From Histomonas meleagridis (lineage: Eukaryota > Parabasalia > Tritrichomonadida > Dientamoebidae), in assembly GCA_020186115.1 (NCBI GenBank), contig WSYJ01000030.1, positions 372,001-436,000 on the forward strand: a DNA stretch of 64,000 bases, read 5' to 3'. The notes under the pieces were generated by a model. The model did not search any database and was not told where the DNA came from. It saw only the letters and a program-made list of their open reading frames with translations. How positions within the stretch are numbered: the first letter of the stretch is position 1; each line of letters opens with the position of its first letter. The position numbers and the translations under genes are program-made. Shown here piece by piece: positions 8,836-18,838 of this stretch.

Positions 8836-11112
8836 TCAAAAAGGATTTTTGCCGCTAAAAAGATTTCCCGTCACATTATGGAACAGTGCAAACGCCGCTG
8901 TGCATGCTGCCGGTATTAATTCCGCAGCCACAGTTACACTTCCTCCTCCTGATGCAAAAGCACTTGTTATGATAGGGCCGATTGCAGGAGCTGCAACGCA
9001 TGTTCCGACAATGCAGAGGACGCCAACGCCTATACCACATAACATTAAACCTTGTTCTCGTGATAACTTTGGCATTGGTATATTAATTTTCAGACCTTGT
9101 GGTAAGAATTGTATTTCCATTTCGATCGTTCCAGTGTATTCGCATTTATTAAATGTTTCTTTCTTTTCGATTGTAATTTTATAGGTATTTGATATGAAGT
9201 CATATGATACTTTCAGAAATCCATCACCAATATTAAATGTTATTTTGTTTAATAGATCTTTTAGCTGTACGTTTTTAAGTTTGGTATCAATGCTTAAGTT
9301 AAACCATTTAGGACCAAGCTGCAAGTTGAAGTTTCCTTTCTTTTCAGTAAAGTCCCATTTCAAAAAAGTGCCATCAACGTCAATCTTAAAACCGCTTTTT
9401 GATGTGGCTTCACCCCCTGAAATTTCAATGCAGTTCGGCCCATCGGAGATTTTACTTTTAGCCGCCTTTTTCAATGTGATGGTAATCTTTGCGAAACCTG
9501 GTAATGTAATCTCGATTGGTCTTTCGTAAGTAACCTTAGCGTTTGGTATGATTTGCTGTACTATCTTGTTTAGTTTATCTAAAAAGATTTTTTGGATTTG
9601 ATCATCTGAAATAGAATTTGGACCTGTGATTTTAACGTCATTTGGCTTGAATATCGTTAACATTTGCTTTCCTAATGAATTATAACTTTCTTCAACTAAA
9701 TTCTTGGGGAATTTGCATACACCATTATTGTTATATGGATCATTAAAGATATAATGATTAGAATCATAGCCTACAAGTACTAGACAGTGCTCACCACCTT
9801 TCCATTGGAAGGTTTGTCCTTTTTTATCATCGGGATAATTGATTGTCCAACTATCAGTAATTCTCATTTTGGTCATGTTCATTGTAGCCCATATCAAGAC
9901 TGGGATATTGTCATTAGTATAACATCGAATTATATCAGATAAATTACGTCCAATTTCAACTTGTGCCTGATATGATGGGGCCAATTTCTTATTCATTGCC
10001 TTTGCCAAACATGGAGCATAACATCCATAACCACAATTATTCCCTGATCGAACATAAGGATTTCCTACATAAGCATAATTTGGATCTGCAGCATATTTCC
10101 GCCCATTTTGACTAGACCAAGAACGTACTTCCAAACAATCATGAATGAAATTGTCAGGCGTGATGTTAACTCCGTAATATTGCATTAGCATAGTTGCTGA
10201 AACTGCTTCGCATCCTGATGGAATATTTGACTGGTTTATATACGGCACTTTTATGAGTTTGGTGGCACTTTTTAGGTCGTGTGATATTGCGCTTCCACTG
10301 ATTTGACTGGAATTTTGATCATTAATAGTGATGACACCAGCTTCAGTTGCATAATCAGGACTCCACTTTCCAACTACAACTTGACCTGGCTGAAGATTAA
10401 ATCGAAGATAACAATGCCGATGAAGACGTTCACCTACATAATTATAAAGATCATACCTCTGACCAGATGTAAGATGGAATGTATCACATTTATATGTGCA
10501 ATTCTCTTCTTTACCATTGGTAATGCCAATTATTGATACAGAAACTGTACCATAGAATTGTGAGTTGCGAAGATCAAGATAAACAGAGGTCTTGTTTGTT
10601 TTGCACCTTGGCCCGGTGTTATGGTAACCTTCGCCTTCAAACCTAAATTCAGTATCGGAAATATTGCCTTTAGGTCCGGCGCACTTCAATGCTTCACATC
10701 CATTTTCGGGGGAACTATCAGGGCTCCAACAACCTTCAATAGTTCGTCCATTAATTCCTGAAAAAACTAATTGTGCACCTGTATATTGATCTTCATGAAC
10801 TCTGTTGTACAACATATATTTCTTACCTGCTTCTACATCAAAAAAATCAGCTCTGTTAGTGCAATTCCATCTTTCATTTCCTTTTATTCCATAAATTGAA
10901 ACACGAACTGTTCCTTGAAAATTTGCTCGAGTGAGGTTAAGGTATACTGAGCTGTCATTTAGTTTATCCCTTACGTTCGTTGTGGGGTTTTGATCAGTGA
11001 TCCAGAAATTCTCGTCGCTTGTGTTTGCCATCGAAAAAAATGCCAAAACAGTTATTAAAATAAAGTTCAGAAAAACTGATATTTTGTTGTGCTTCTTTTG
11101 TGAAACAAGCAA
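8836..11112 (-). CDS. Secreted C39-like peptidase with duplicated N-terminal domain (758 aa)
   Basis: A hydrophobic leader (ISVFLNFILITVLAFFSM) suggests secretion. Two homologous domains of about 95 residues follow (roughly 50-150 and 170-265): each begins SSVYLNL or TSVYLDL, continues GTVRVSIYGI / GTVSVSIIGI, and ends in W-SPD. A peptidase C39-like domain spans about 285-475: nucleophile Cys in IPSGCEAVSATMLMQYYG (about 301), His in GGEHCLVLVGYD (about 438) and Asp in YIFNDPY (about 458). This fold belongs to papain-like cysteine peptidases and is common in bacterial extracellular proteins. The C terminus (about 690-745) is a long hydrophobic Gly/Ala/Cys-rich stretch that could insert into membranes. 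Bacterial origin by lateral transfer is an inference. Substrate unknown. Confidence 0.82.
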   Translation of the reverse strand: MLVSQKKHNKISVFLNFILITVLAFFSMANTSDENFWITDQNPTTNVRDKLNDSSVYLNLTRANFQGTVRVSIYGIKGNERWNCTNRADFFDVEAGKKYMLYNRVHEDQYTGAQLVFSGINGRTIEGCWSPDSSPENGCEALKCAGPKGNISDTEFRFEGEGYHNTGPRCKTNKTSVYLDLRNSQFYGTVSVSIIGITNGKEENCTYKCDTFHLTSGQRYDLYNYVGERLHRHCYLRFNLQPGQVVVGKWSPDYATEAGVITINDQNSSQISGSAISHDLKSATKLIKVPYINQSNIPSGCEAVSATMLMQYYGVNITPDNFIHDCLEVRSWSSQNGRKYAADPNYAYVGNPYVRSGNNCGYGCYAPCLAKAMNKKLAPSYQAQVEIGRNLSDIIRCYTNDNIPVLIWATMNMTKMRITDSWTINYPDDKKGQTFQWKGGEHCLVLVGYDSNHYIFNDPYNNNGVCKFPKNLVEESYNSLGKQMLTIFKPNDVKITGPNSISDDQIQKIFLDKLNKIVQQIIPNAKVTYERPIEITLPGFAKITITLKKAAKSKISDGPNCIEISGGEATSKSGFKIDVDGTFLKWDFTEKKGNFNLQLGPKWFNLSIDTKLKNVQLKDLLNKITFNIGDGFLKVSYDFISNTYKITIEKKETFNKCEYTGTIEMEIQFLPQGLKINIPMPKLSREQGLMLCGIGVGVLCIVGTCVAAPAIGPIITSAFASGGGSVTVAAELIPAACTAAFALFHNVTGNLFSGKNPF

Positions 11113-11585
11113 AAATATGAAACTTTTATCACTATCATTCCAACCAAAGTAAAAATAAATTAAATCGAATAAAGATAAAATGTATTCAGTCTATATTTAA
11201 AAAATTTAATATATATCGTGATTATTTACTATATAAAATTCGTCTTTATATGCCAAAAATCATTTACCTGAATGAGAGTATAAATATCTTTGGTTTAAGT
11301 GATACAATTTTCCTTAAATATCAAATAATCAAAGAATGTAACTTTTAAAAATAATCGTTGAGATGATAGTGGCAAAATTTCACACGGGGAGCCATCATAT
11401 TTTTTTATATCAAGGATATTTTTTTTCTCGCTAAAATTTCATGAAAGCGAAATTTGTGCAAAGCGATAAAAACCGATCGACTGTTAACATTTTTTATTTG
11501 AACTGTCGATCCCGACGGTTATGTCACACATTGAATACTTCTGTCGTCTGGTCAGTTCAAACTAAAGAAAAGCAAAAAATAGGCA
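11113..11585. promoter_or_regulatory. Divergent intergenic region of the C39-like and BspA-like genes
   Basis: This 473-bp AT-rich gap separates two divergent surface or secreted genes. It holds an imperfect inverted pair (ACCGATCGACTGTTAAC at 11472 and AACTGTCGATCCCGACGGTT ending 11520) and a GACGGTT box about 65 bp before the BspA ATG. No ORF or RNA gene is apparent. Regulatory function is inferred. Confidence 0.4.
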
Positions 11586-14546
11586 ATGAAATCGAATTAT
11601 AAAGTAATTTTACCCATTGTGATAATAGCTTCATCATGTACATTTCGTTTAACTGTAATTAAACTCATGTTATATGAAGAATATACATCGAGATCTTTTA
11701 TTAATATAATGACAAAATTTAATATTCAGATGTTAAATTCAAAAATTATAAAAAACGTCTTCATTGCATACAGAAATATATCAACAATTTACAATTACTT
11801 GATTTTTAACGTGCAAAGAGATTCTACAATATTTGAAAAAACACTCAAGCTATTCAGATTTAACTATTTTTCAGGAATAAATTTTGTTTTACTTGTGTCT
11901 ATATTATTTTTTGCCTATACAATTGAAAATAAATCGTTTCTAAATAATACTTCAATTAAATCATTTGTTTTTGCTTGTTTATTTATACATTCATTTGAAA
12001 GCTATGATTTCTTATCAAGCACACTTAATATTGAAAGCAATGATGACATGGAAACAGCTAGAAATTATTATTTATTAGCGAGGACAGTTAATATAAATGG
12101 AGTCACAGAAATTCCAACAGGTAAATTTCAATCATGGACTGTTTTATCTACAGTTACAATTGGCGATTCAGTAACAATTATTCAAGATGATGCATTTTCC
12201 ACATGTTTAGTTTTAACTACTGTTTCATTAGGTTCAAACATTCAAACTATTGGAAATTCGGCATTCCGATCATGCACATCATTAAAAAATATTATAATTC
12301 CTAATTCGGTTAAATCAATTGGTAATTCAGCATTTGCTTCATGTGGTATTAATACAATTACAATCGGAGATAATGTTCAAACTATTGGACAAATGGCATT
12401 TACCTTATGTACACAAATAAAATCAATTACAATACCAAATTTAGTTAAAACAATAGAAACTTCTGTATTTTCATCATGCTCTGGATTAGAAACAATTAAT
12501 TTTGGAGCAAATATTGAAACAATTGGCAATCTTGCATTTTCTTTATGTTCAAGTTTAACATCTATATCAATTCCAAATACAGTTAAAACAATTGGAACAT
12601 CTGCATTTTCTGCTTGTTCTAGCTTGGAAACAATTAACTTTGGAACAAGTGTTGAAGTAATTGATGATCTTGCATTTTCTTTGTGTTCTAGTTTAATATC
12701 CATAACAATTCCAAATTTGGTTAAAAAAATAGAAACTTCTGTATTTTCATCATGCTCTGGATTAGAAACAATTAATTTTGGAGCAAATATTGAAACAATT
12801 GGCAATCTTGCATTTTCTTTATGTTCAAGTTTAACATCTATATCAATTCCAAATACAGTTAAAACAATTGGAACCTCTGCATTTTCTGCTTGTTCTGAAT
12901 TAGAAACAATTAACTTTGGAACAGGTGTTGAAGTAATTGATGATCTTGCATTTTCTTTGTGTTCTAGCTTGACATCTTTAACAATACCAAATTCAGTTGA
13001 AACAATTGGAGATTCTGCGTTTTCTGCTTGTTCTACTTTGGCAACAATTGATTTAAGCGAATCTATTAAAGAAATTGGTAATATGGCATTTAACTTATGT
13101 CAAAATTTATTATCAATTACAATTCCACCTTTAATAACACAAATACAAAATTCCACTTTTTCATTTTGTTATAAACTTAAAACAGTAAATTTTGGAGAAA
13201 GAATTCAAACCATTGAAAACTATGCATCCTTTTTTTGCTTAGATTTAATATCAGTTATAATTCCCAATACAGTTAATTATATCGGTAATTATACATTCTA
13301 TAATTGCTCATCATTAGAATTAGTTATTATTGGAGGAAATGTTATGTCTATTGGTAGTTATGCTTTTGAAAATTGCAATAATATTAAATGCCTTTATTTT
13401 TATGGAGAAATTGAGCCAACCATTGGATATAATGCATTTAATATTTCAAGAATTCTTGTAATGGTATATAATATTTATGGTAGTACAACATTTGGTGATC
13501 TTTTCACTACAACATTAACAGTTGACGGATGTACGCCTATGTCAACACTAACTTTTACAAATTCAAAAACTTTTTCAAGTACATTTACTAAATCAAATAT
13601 TTTCACTAAATCAAATACATTTACTAAATCAAATATTTTCACTAAATCAAATACATTTACTAAATCAAATATTTTCACTAAATCAAATACATTTACTAAA
13701 TCAAATATTTTCACTAAATCAAATACATTTACTAAATCAAATATTTTCACTAAATCAAATACATTTACTAAATCAAATATTTTCACTAAATCAAATACAT
13801 ATACTAAATCAAACATGTTCACTGAATCAAAAGGATTTCTTCAATCAAAAACATTTCTAAATTCAAACACATTTACTAAATCAAATACATATTCCAAAAT
13901 AAATACAATTACTAAGTCGTATATATTTAGCGAAATTTTTAGTTATATGCCTTCAATTTCGATACAATCCAAAACAAATGATCATTCTAATACGTACAAT
14001 GAATCACATTCTTTTTCATCTATGAAAAACTTTGAAACAAAATCGACAGAATCAATTGTACTAAGCTTTACTAATACGTTCTCTTTAACATATTTATTCT
14101 CTTTTACACTATCTCTAACATATTATTTTTCAACTTTGTCAAACACATTTATACTTTCATACATTAATTCTTCGAACATTTATATAAATACTAAATATAT
14201 TTATTATGAATATTCTGTAATTTTTTATACATCATACTTTGAATATTATTCCTATTTCTACACACTTGTTTATGCCAATTATGAACAACCAAATGATCAC
14301 CATTCAAACACAACTGTTATCATTATTGTTGTTTGTGTAATAATTATTGTAATAATTATAGTTGTAATAATTTCTGTTTTATTGTATCGCAAACTTCATA
14401 AAAACAAATTTATTTTCGAGCAATCAAGTAGTTGCGTTCAAAACGAAACAAACTTTGATGTAAATATTGGGATTTCAAATTCAAATATTGAAGAAGATCC
14501 ATTTAAACAAGATTTTGAAGATGATAAATTTTTTAACAAAATATGA
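11586..14546 (+). CDS. BspA-like LRR_5 surface protein (986 aa)
   Basis: Trichomonad BspA-like proteins are type I surface proteins with bacterial-type 23-residue leucine-rich repeats. Residues about 165-625 hold some 20 such repeats with the pattern IPNSVKSIGNSAFASCGINTITIG. Then comes a Ser/Thr/Asn stalk: a perfect tract of FTKSN units (about 665-737) and a looser Ser/Thr/Tyr-rich region. A transmembrane helix (about 908-932, VIIIVVCVIIIVIIIVVIIS) and a 40-residue cytosolic tail with an acidic EEDPFKQDFEDD follow; DPF is a known adaptor-binding type motif. Near the N terminus the hydrophobic stretch INFVLLVSILFFAYTI around 100 may be the true signal, so a later start is possible. ATG at 11586 is the first in frame. 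Confidence 0.85.
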   Translation: MKSNYKVILPIVIIASSCTFRLTVIKLMLYEEYTSRSFINIMTKFNIQMLNSKIIKNVFIAYRNISTIYNYLIFNVQRDSTIFEKTLKLFRFNYFSGINFVLLVSILFFAYTIENKSFLNNTSIKSFVFACLFIHSFESYDFLSSTLNIESNDDMETARNYYLLARTVNINGVTEIPTGKFQSWTVLSTVTIGDSVTIIQDDAFSTCLVLTTVSLGSNIQTIGNSAFRSCTSLKNIIIPNSVKSIGNSAFASCGINTITIGDNVQTIGQMAFTLCTQIKSITIPNLVKTIETSVFSSCSGLETINFGANIETIGNLAFSLCSSLTSISIPNTVKTIGTSAFSACSSLETINFGTSVEVIDDLAFSLCSSLISITIPNLVKKIETSVFSSCSGLETINFGANIETIGNLAFSLCSSLTSISIPNTVKTIGTSAFSACSELETINFGTGVEVIDDLAFSLCSSLTSLTIPNSVETIGDSAFSACSTLATIDLSESIKEIGNMAFNLCQNLLSITIPPLITQIQNSTFSFCYKLKTVNFGERIQTIENYASFFCLDLISVIIPNTVNYIGNYTFYNCSSLELVIIGGNVMSIGSYAFENCNNIKCLYFYGEIEPTIGYNAFNISRILVMVYNIYGSTTFGDLFTTTLTVDGCTPMSTLTFTNSKTFSSTFTKSNIFTKSNTFTKSNIFTKSNTFTKSNIFTKSNTFTKSNIFTKSNTFTKSNIFTKSNTFTKSNIFTKSNTYTKSNMFTESKGFLQSKTFLNSNTFTKSNTYSKINTITKSYIFSEIFSYMPSISIQSKTNDHSNTYNESHSFSSMKNFETKSTESIVLSFTNTFSLTYLFSFTLSLTYYFSTLSNTFILSYINSSNIYINTKYIYYEYSVIFYTSYFEYYSYFYTLVYANYEQPNDHHSNTTVIIIVVCVIIIVIIIVVIISVLLYRKLHKNKFIFEQSSSCVQNETNFDVNIGISNSNIEEDPFKQDFEDDKFFNKI
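12437..12988 (+). repeat. 276-bp tandem duplication inside the LRR region
   Basis: Two nearly identical copies of a 276-bp unit (four 23-codon LRRs) sit in tandem. Diagnostic CATGCTCTGG occurs at 12475 and again at 12751, exactly 276 nt apart, with only scattered substitutions between copies. The unit is a multiple of 69 nt, so frame and repeat phase are preserved. Confidence 0.85.
13581..13796 (+). repeat. 36-bp coding minisatellite, six copies
   Basis: Six apparently identical copies of a 36-nt unit encode two FTKSN-type pentads plus linking Ile/Thr residues (ACATTTACTAAATCAAATAT then TTTCACTAAATCAAAT). Degenerate copies flank the tract on both sides. Identity at the nucleotide level, including wobble positions, means recent expansion. 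Confidence 0.9.
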
Positions 14547-15209
14547 ACGATGATAAATTATAATTTTTACTTTATCATATCGGATTTTTTATGGAATTAA
14601 AATGAAATTAATAAACTGTATCTAATTTAAATAGCTTATTAATTTATGATTTATTGATATTAGTTTTTCGTAAATTTAAACATTTTAAAATATATATGAA
14701 TAAGAAAATCGTTGAAATCTTAAAAAAATCCTTTACAAATAATTTTTGAGGGAGTGTATTAATACCTTTCCTAAATTTATGAAATAATTTAATGTGAATA
14801 ATAATAAATAAAAATATATATCTACAAAAAATAATTTTACAAAGAACATTTTTCTTTCAAATCAAATATAAGAAATTTCAGAAAAAGGTTTGATTTTGTT
14901 TTAATCAAAGAACATATTATTATCTTTTTTGTTGAATATTTTATGTATAAAAAAGATATAATTTTATTTTTTTTTTAATGAATTTAAACTTTAAGTCTAA
15001 TTATATGATTATTTTTTGGTAATTAAAATATTATGTATTTGATTTCAGTATTATTTTTTCGTATTTAATAAATTTTTGAATATTTAACATAATTGTGAGT
15101 TTAAGCTTGTTGAAAATAAATGGGATTTTTGATTTTAATAATAAATCTGATGAGATGATCTGTGCGAAAATATTTCTGAAATGACATTTTTCACTTAACA
15201 TGTCTAAAA
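14547..15209. other. Intergenic, very AT-rich
   Basis: This 663-bp gap between the BspA-like and RapGAP genes holds long A/T runs and no convincing ORF; a minus-strand frame at 15031-15306 overlaps the RapGAP start and is probably chance. A TCACTT initiator-like hexamer lies at 15191-15196. Confidence 0.5.
15191..15196 (+). promoter_or_regulatory. Initiator-like TCACTT before the RapGAP start
   Basis: TCACTT matches the trichomonad initiator consensus TCAYTW (established for Trichomonas vaginalis) and sits 13 nt before the ATG at 15210, the usual distance. The transcription start itself is not shown. Confidence 0.5.
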
Positions 15210-18200
15210 ATGCAAAGTCATGATTCCAACTCAGAAATTGACAATTATATCTATCATATATTAGGTGAAATATATAACGAAATGGACGACTTACAAAGTA
15301 ATCCAAATTTTGATGAAAAGTTTATAAATCCAGAATTAAAAGCAAAGATTCAATCCATAATTTCAAAATGCGAAAGCCAAGAGATAACATCTCTTTCTCC
15401 AAAAACTTATGAGTTGGCGTTTTCTTTGCTTACTCAAAAAAAACCACAGTCATTAGCTCTTTTTAAAGCAATATTTAATGTAATTATCCAATTAATTAAT
15501 TCAGCATCAAAATCTCTTGAACCATTTGTGCTTCATCCTTTACTTTCAGATCTTTTTAATCTTGATATAGCTTTTCCAAAAAAAATCGATTATTTCAAAA
15601 TTCTTCTAAAATCATTTAAAGAATTAAAATTGCCGGTTAACAAGCCATTTTGGTGGAGTGCGTTATCTCTTAATGTAGGAGTAGTTAAAGATGAAAAAAA
15701 ACTTATTCTTTATTTTCTTGAGTCCGATTGTAATTCCCGAATTTTAGCAGAAAATAACCCAACGACATTCATTAACCTATTAAATATTGCACAAGATGTT
15801 GAAGATGATGTTAAAGTCAAGATTTTCAGAAAATTAATATATCCTTCTTTTGAAGTAACTCTTCAAACCGCATCAAATGATATCCCAATGTATCTTCCGT
15901 ACATACATGCCAAGTTTTTACCAGAAACCAAACCATTATTTAATAAATTTATCAAAAATTTTCTTGGTCTAAATTCATATTTAGCTCCATTGCTGATTGA
16001 CCTTTTATACAAAACTCTAAACGCATTAGCTCCACCTGATTTTGATTCACCAATTCCACCAGACGATGAATTTTATTCAATTTTTCTTCTTTTCCGTAAA
16101 GTACTCAAAAATGTTTCAACGTATACAAAAAGTGGCATTGATTTCAAAGAGGTTACTTTCAAAAGTCTTTTAAATATAAAATATATTCCTTTTCGTAAGA
16201 TGCTTTTAGTAGCACATTTATATGATACCCAAAATTACAACAAACTTTTTGAATGCAAAAACCATTATATTACAGAAGAAGATTTATTAATTCATTTACG
16301 AAATGTATCATTTTCATTTTCACCCATTTTTCTTGGTATAAACAAAGAAGAATTAAATGAATTTTCAGATTTATCTAAACAACGAAACAAACGATTAAAG
16401 ATCCAAAACAATACGACAAAATCTATTGAGAATTCATCTTTATTATTTACTGATCCAATATATTTTAACGATACATTTTATCAAAATTCGAACATATCAA
16501 AGAATTCACTTAATATTCATATTACAAAGAAATGGAATTTTGAATTATCATTTGATTATGTTAATTCATTATTACAGCTATGTAAAAGCCAAACAAATTC
16601 ATTAACATATCTTGTCGAAGGAATATCATTTATACAACAAAAACTTTTTTCATATTTTCCGAATATGAATCAAACATTTCTCGTCAATAATTATTTAAAT
16701 TTAGCACTTGAACAAAAGAATTTTGATTCCATTCGTTATATTTCGATGACATCTTCATTCGAAAAGGATTGGAATCAACAACAAATAAATATATTAATAA
16801 ATTATATCTGTGAAGAACTTCAAAACAAAAACATTAATATCATTGATGACGCGATATTTTATTATGTTAAATTAGCGCCGAATTCATTTAAATATTCATT
16901 ACAATTATTACAATTATTACCTTTTGATGATATTAAATATATACCAATAATATGTTCAATGTATTCGATGATCTTTAATAGTAATAAACAAAACGAAGAA
17001 ATTTTGAATATTTTAACAGAGAAATTCCAAAAAATTATGATAAAAAACTTCGAAAATATTTCAGTTTTATCAGGTTTAATTACAGTATTAATCGAATTTT
17101 TAATGTCGGATTATACAAACTCTAAATATATCAATATATTATTTAATGAGTTTTTCAATTCTAAATTTAATGGTAATTACCCAATACATTTAACAATGTT
17201 TTCGATTTTCCCTTCATACATTAATATAATTAAAATTAAATGTCCTGAACTATTAAAAGAATTAATTAAATTCATCGAAAATTTATTGGAATTTCAAGTT
17301 TTATCTGATTTACTTTTTAATGAATTATTAAATGTAATTGTTGGAATATTTTCACATTTCCAAAATGGAAATAAAGAGTTCGAAAGAATACATAAAGACA
17401 TTCGAATTAATTTAGAAAACCCTTCGAAAATTTCTATTTTATCTTGTCAAGCAAATCAATTCATTTCGAATAGATTAAATTCTAAAAAATTAAAAATCCC
17501 AATCGATCCACCTGATCGTTATATAACAATTGGTGAAAATGATATACAACATATTGTATTTAATGATGATTCAGTTCATATTAAATCAAAAACTTTTTCT
17601 CAAAATTCTGGGTATTCAATTAGAAATAAATATCAGAATTGTCCACACTCAAATAATTTGACACCATTTAAAAAAGTGGAATATGACCCCCCTCAAATTC
17701 AAGAGGATAAATTCGTTTCAACTTTTTCAAAATATATTAAGCAGAACGATAAAGATTTTAAGTTCTTTACACCGGATAGTTCTGAATTTGAGTTCTTGTC
17801 AAAAGTTGAAATTCCAAATAAATACGATTTTGAGGTTACACCGTTAAATGCTCCAACAAGTGAAAACACTGGAGTAACACCAAGGAATTCTGGGGCATTT
17901 AATACTGAAGTTCGTTTGTTATATGATTCATTACATATGACTTCATTTTATTTTTCATTTATCGACAATTTACATAAAAACAATAAAATACTATTACCCC
18001 ATAAATTACTTAATATATCAGCGTCAAGAATATTTATGTTCTCTGCTAAAGAATCAATGAAAATTGGTGTTCTTTATGTAGCTAAAGAACAATTTAATCA
18101 AAACGATATATTGAAAAACTCGTGGAACGATAGCTGCATTTCAGAGGGATTCCGCAGTTTTGTAAAGTCTATCGGAGAGGTTATCGACCTCAGTAAACAT

Positions 18201-18716
18201 TACGGTTTTGACGGCAGGTTGGACACCACAAACAATTTCTCAAACGGTCGCTATCATATCTATTATGAAGACCATAGATACGAAGTATTTTATCATGTAG
18301 CACCTTTGCTACCAACAGATCAGAATGACGAACAACAAATTTATAAGAAACGACACATAGGTAATGATAATATCCATATTGTATGGAATGATAATTATTT
18401 TGATTATAACACTACAACAATTACTTCTCAGTTTAATGACGCACATATTGTTATATCTCCAATTCATACGACTAACGAGTTTTATAGAGTTACAATTCAT
18501 AAGAAAGAACAATTTTATCAGTTCGGACTATTACAAATGGAAACACTTGTAAGCGTTAAAGCGTTGCCAAGCTTAGTGCGGTGGACTTCTATATATAGTA
18601 ATATATCTGTGAGAAGTTTCCAGAATAATAATAATAATAATTATTTTGTACCATGTCAAATGTTCCAAATGCAAATGAAAGAACTTCAAAAAGTATCAAA
18701 AGAAGCGAATAATTAA
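15210..18716 (+). CDS. Rap/Ran-GAP domain protein (1168 aa)
   Basis: The first 800 residues form a helical, tuberin- or RalGAP-like solenoid without recognisable motifs. The Rap-GAP domain lies at about 950-1130: KIGVLYVAKEQFNQNDILKN, then FDGRLDTTNNFSNGRYHIYYED, FYHVAPLLPT, and KKRHIGNDNIHIVWND. The Asn of HIGND is the catalytic asparagine thumb of Rap-type GAPs, which speed GTP hydrolysis by Rap, Rheb or Ral proteins; here it is present. The C-terminal tail has a short poly-Asn run (NNNNNN) and ends MKELQKVSKEANN. The start at 15210 is supported by an initiator-like TCACTT just upstream. A degraded relative lies at 30181-30451. The GTPase substrate is unknown. Confidence 0.88.
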   Translation: MQSHDSNSEIDNYIYHILGEIYNEMDDLQSNPNFDEKFINPELKAKIQSIISKCESQEITSLSPKTYELAFSLLTQKKPQSLALFKAIFNVIIQLINSASKSLEPFVLHPLLSDLFNLDIAFPKKIDYFKILLKSFKELKLPVNKPFWWSALSLNVGVVKDEKKLILYFLESDCNSRILAENNPTTFINLLNIAQDVEDDVKVKIFRKLIYPSFEVTLQTASNDIPMYLPYIHAKFLPETKPLFNKFIKNFLGLNSYLAPLLIDLLYKTLNALAPPDFDSPIPPDDEFYSIFLLFRKVLKNVSTYTKSGIDFKEVTFKSLLNIKYIPFRKMLLVAHLYDTQNYNKLFECKNHYITEEDLLIHLRNVSFSFSPIFLGINKEELNEFSDLSKQRNKRLKIQNNTTKSIENSSLLFTDPIYFNDTFYQNSNISKNSLNIHITKKWNFELSFDYVNSLLQLCKSQTNSLTYLVEGISFIQQKLFSYFPNMNQTFLVNNYLNLALEQKNFDSIRYISMTSSFEKDWNQQQINILINYICEELQNKNINIIDDAIFYYVKLAPNSFKYSLQLLQLLPFDDIKYIPIICSMYSMIFNSNKQNEEILNILTEKFQKIMIKNFENISVLSGLITVLIEFLMSDYTNSKYINILFNEFFNSKFNGNYPIHLTMFSIFPSYINIIKIKCPELLKELIKFIENLLEFQVLSDLLFNELLNVIVGIFSHFQNGNKEFERIHKDIRINLENPSKISILSCQANQFISNRLNSKKLKIPIDPPDRYITIGENDIQHIVFNDDSVHIKSKTFSQNSGYSIRNKYQNCPHSNNLTPFKKVEYDPPQIQEDKFVSTFSKYIKQNDKDFKFFTPDSSEFEFLSKVEIPNKYDFEVTPLNAPTSENTGVTPRNSGAFNTEVRLLYDSLHMTSFYFSFIDNLHKNNKILLPHKLLNISASRIFMFSAKESMKIGVLYVAKEQFNQNDILKNSWNDSCISEGFRSFVKSIGEVIDLSKHYGFDGRLDTTNNFSNGRYHIYYEDHRYEVFYHVAPLLPTDQNDEQQIYKKRHIGNDNIHIVWNDNYFDYNTTTITSQFNDAHIVISPIHTTNEFYRVTIHKKEQFYQFGLLQMETLVSVKALPSLVRWTSIYSNISVRSFQNNNNNNYFVPCQMFQMQMKELQKVSKEANN

Positions 18717-18812
18717 AAAAATTTTTTTTAGTAAACTTATAATTTCTCGACTTCTAAGAATAGACAAAACTTTGTGTAAGCAAAAGTGCATTATAACTGC
18801 TAAAACTGTTTT

Positions 18813-18832
18813 AACCGTTTGGTCTGGCCTTT
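18813..18832 (+). promoter_or_regulatory. eL14 promoter boxes: AACCGTT and GTCTGGCCTTT
   Basis: AACCGTT (18813-18819) is immediately followed by GTCTGGCCTTT (18822-18832), 6 nt before the ATG. The same 11-mer occurs 4 nt before the eS17 start at 44534. The first box resembles the Myb-bound M3 motif and the CCTTT the M5 motif described for T. vaginalis core promoters; assignment is by resemblance. Confidence 0.5.
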
Positions 18833-18838
18833 TGGTGG

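Noticed and set aside
8792-9184. 130-codon plus frame overlapping the C39-like gene
   Set aside because: Most of it is antisense to the C39-like C terminus; only the upstream part (8636-8835) might be a remnant.
12377-12805. 142-codon minus-strand frame with repeats inside the BspA-like gene
   Set aside because: It is the antisense shadow of the LRR repeats; the plus frame has a recognised domain structure.
13475-13822. 115-codon minus-strand frame of VFDLVKI repeats
   Set aside because: Reverse complement of the 36-nt coding minisatellite; no independent support.
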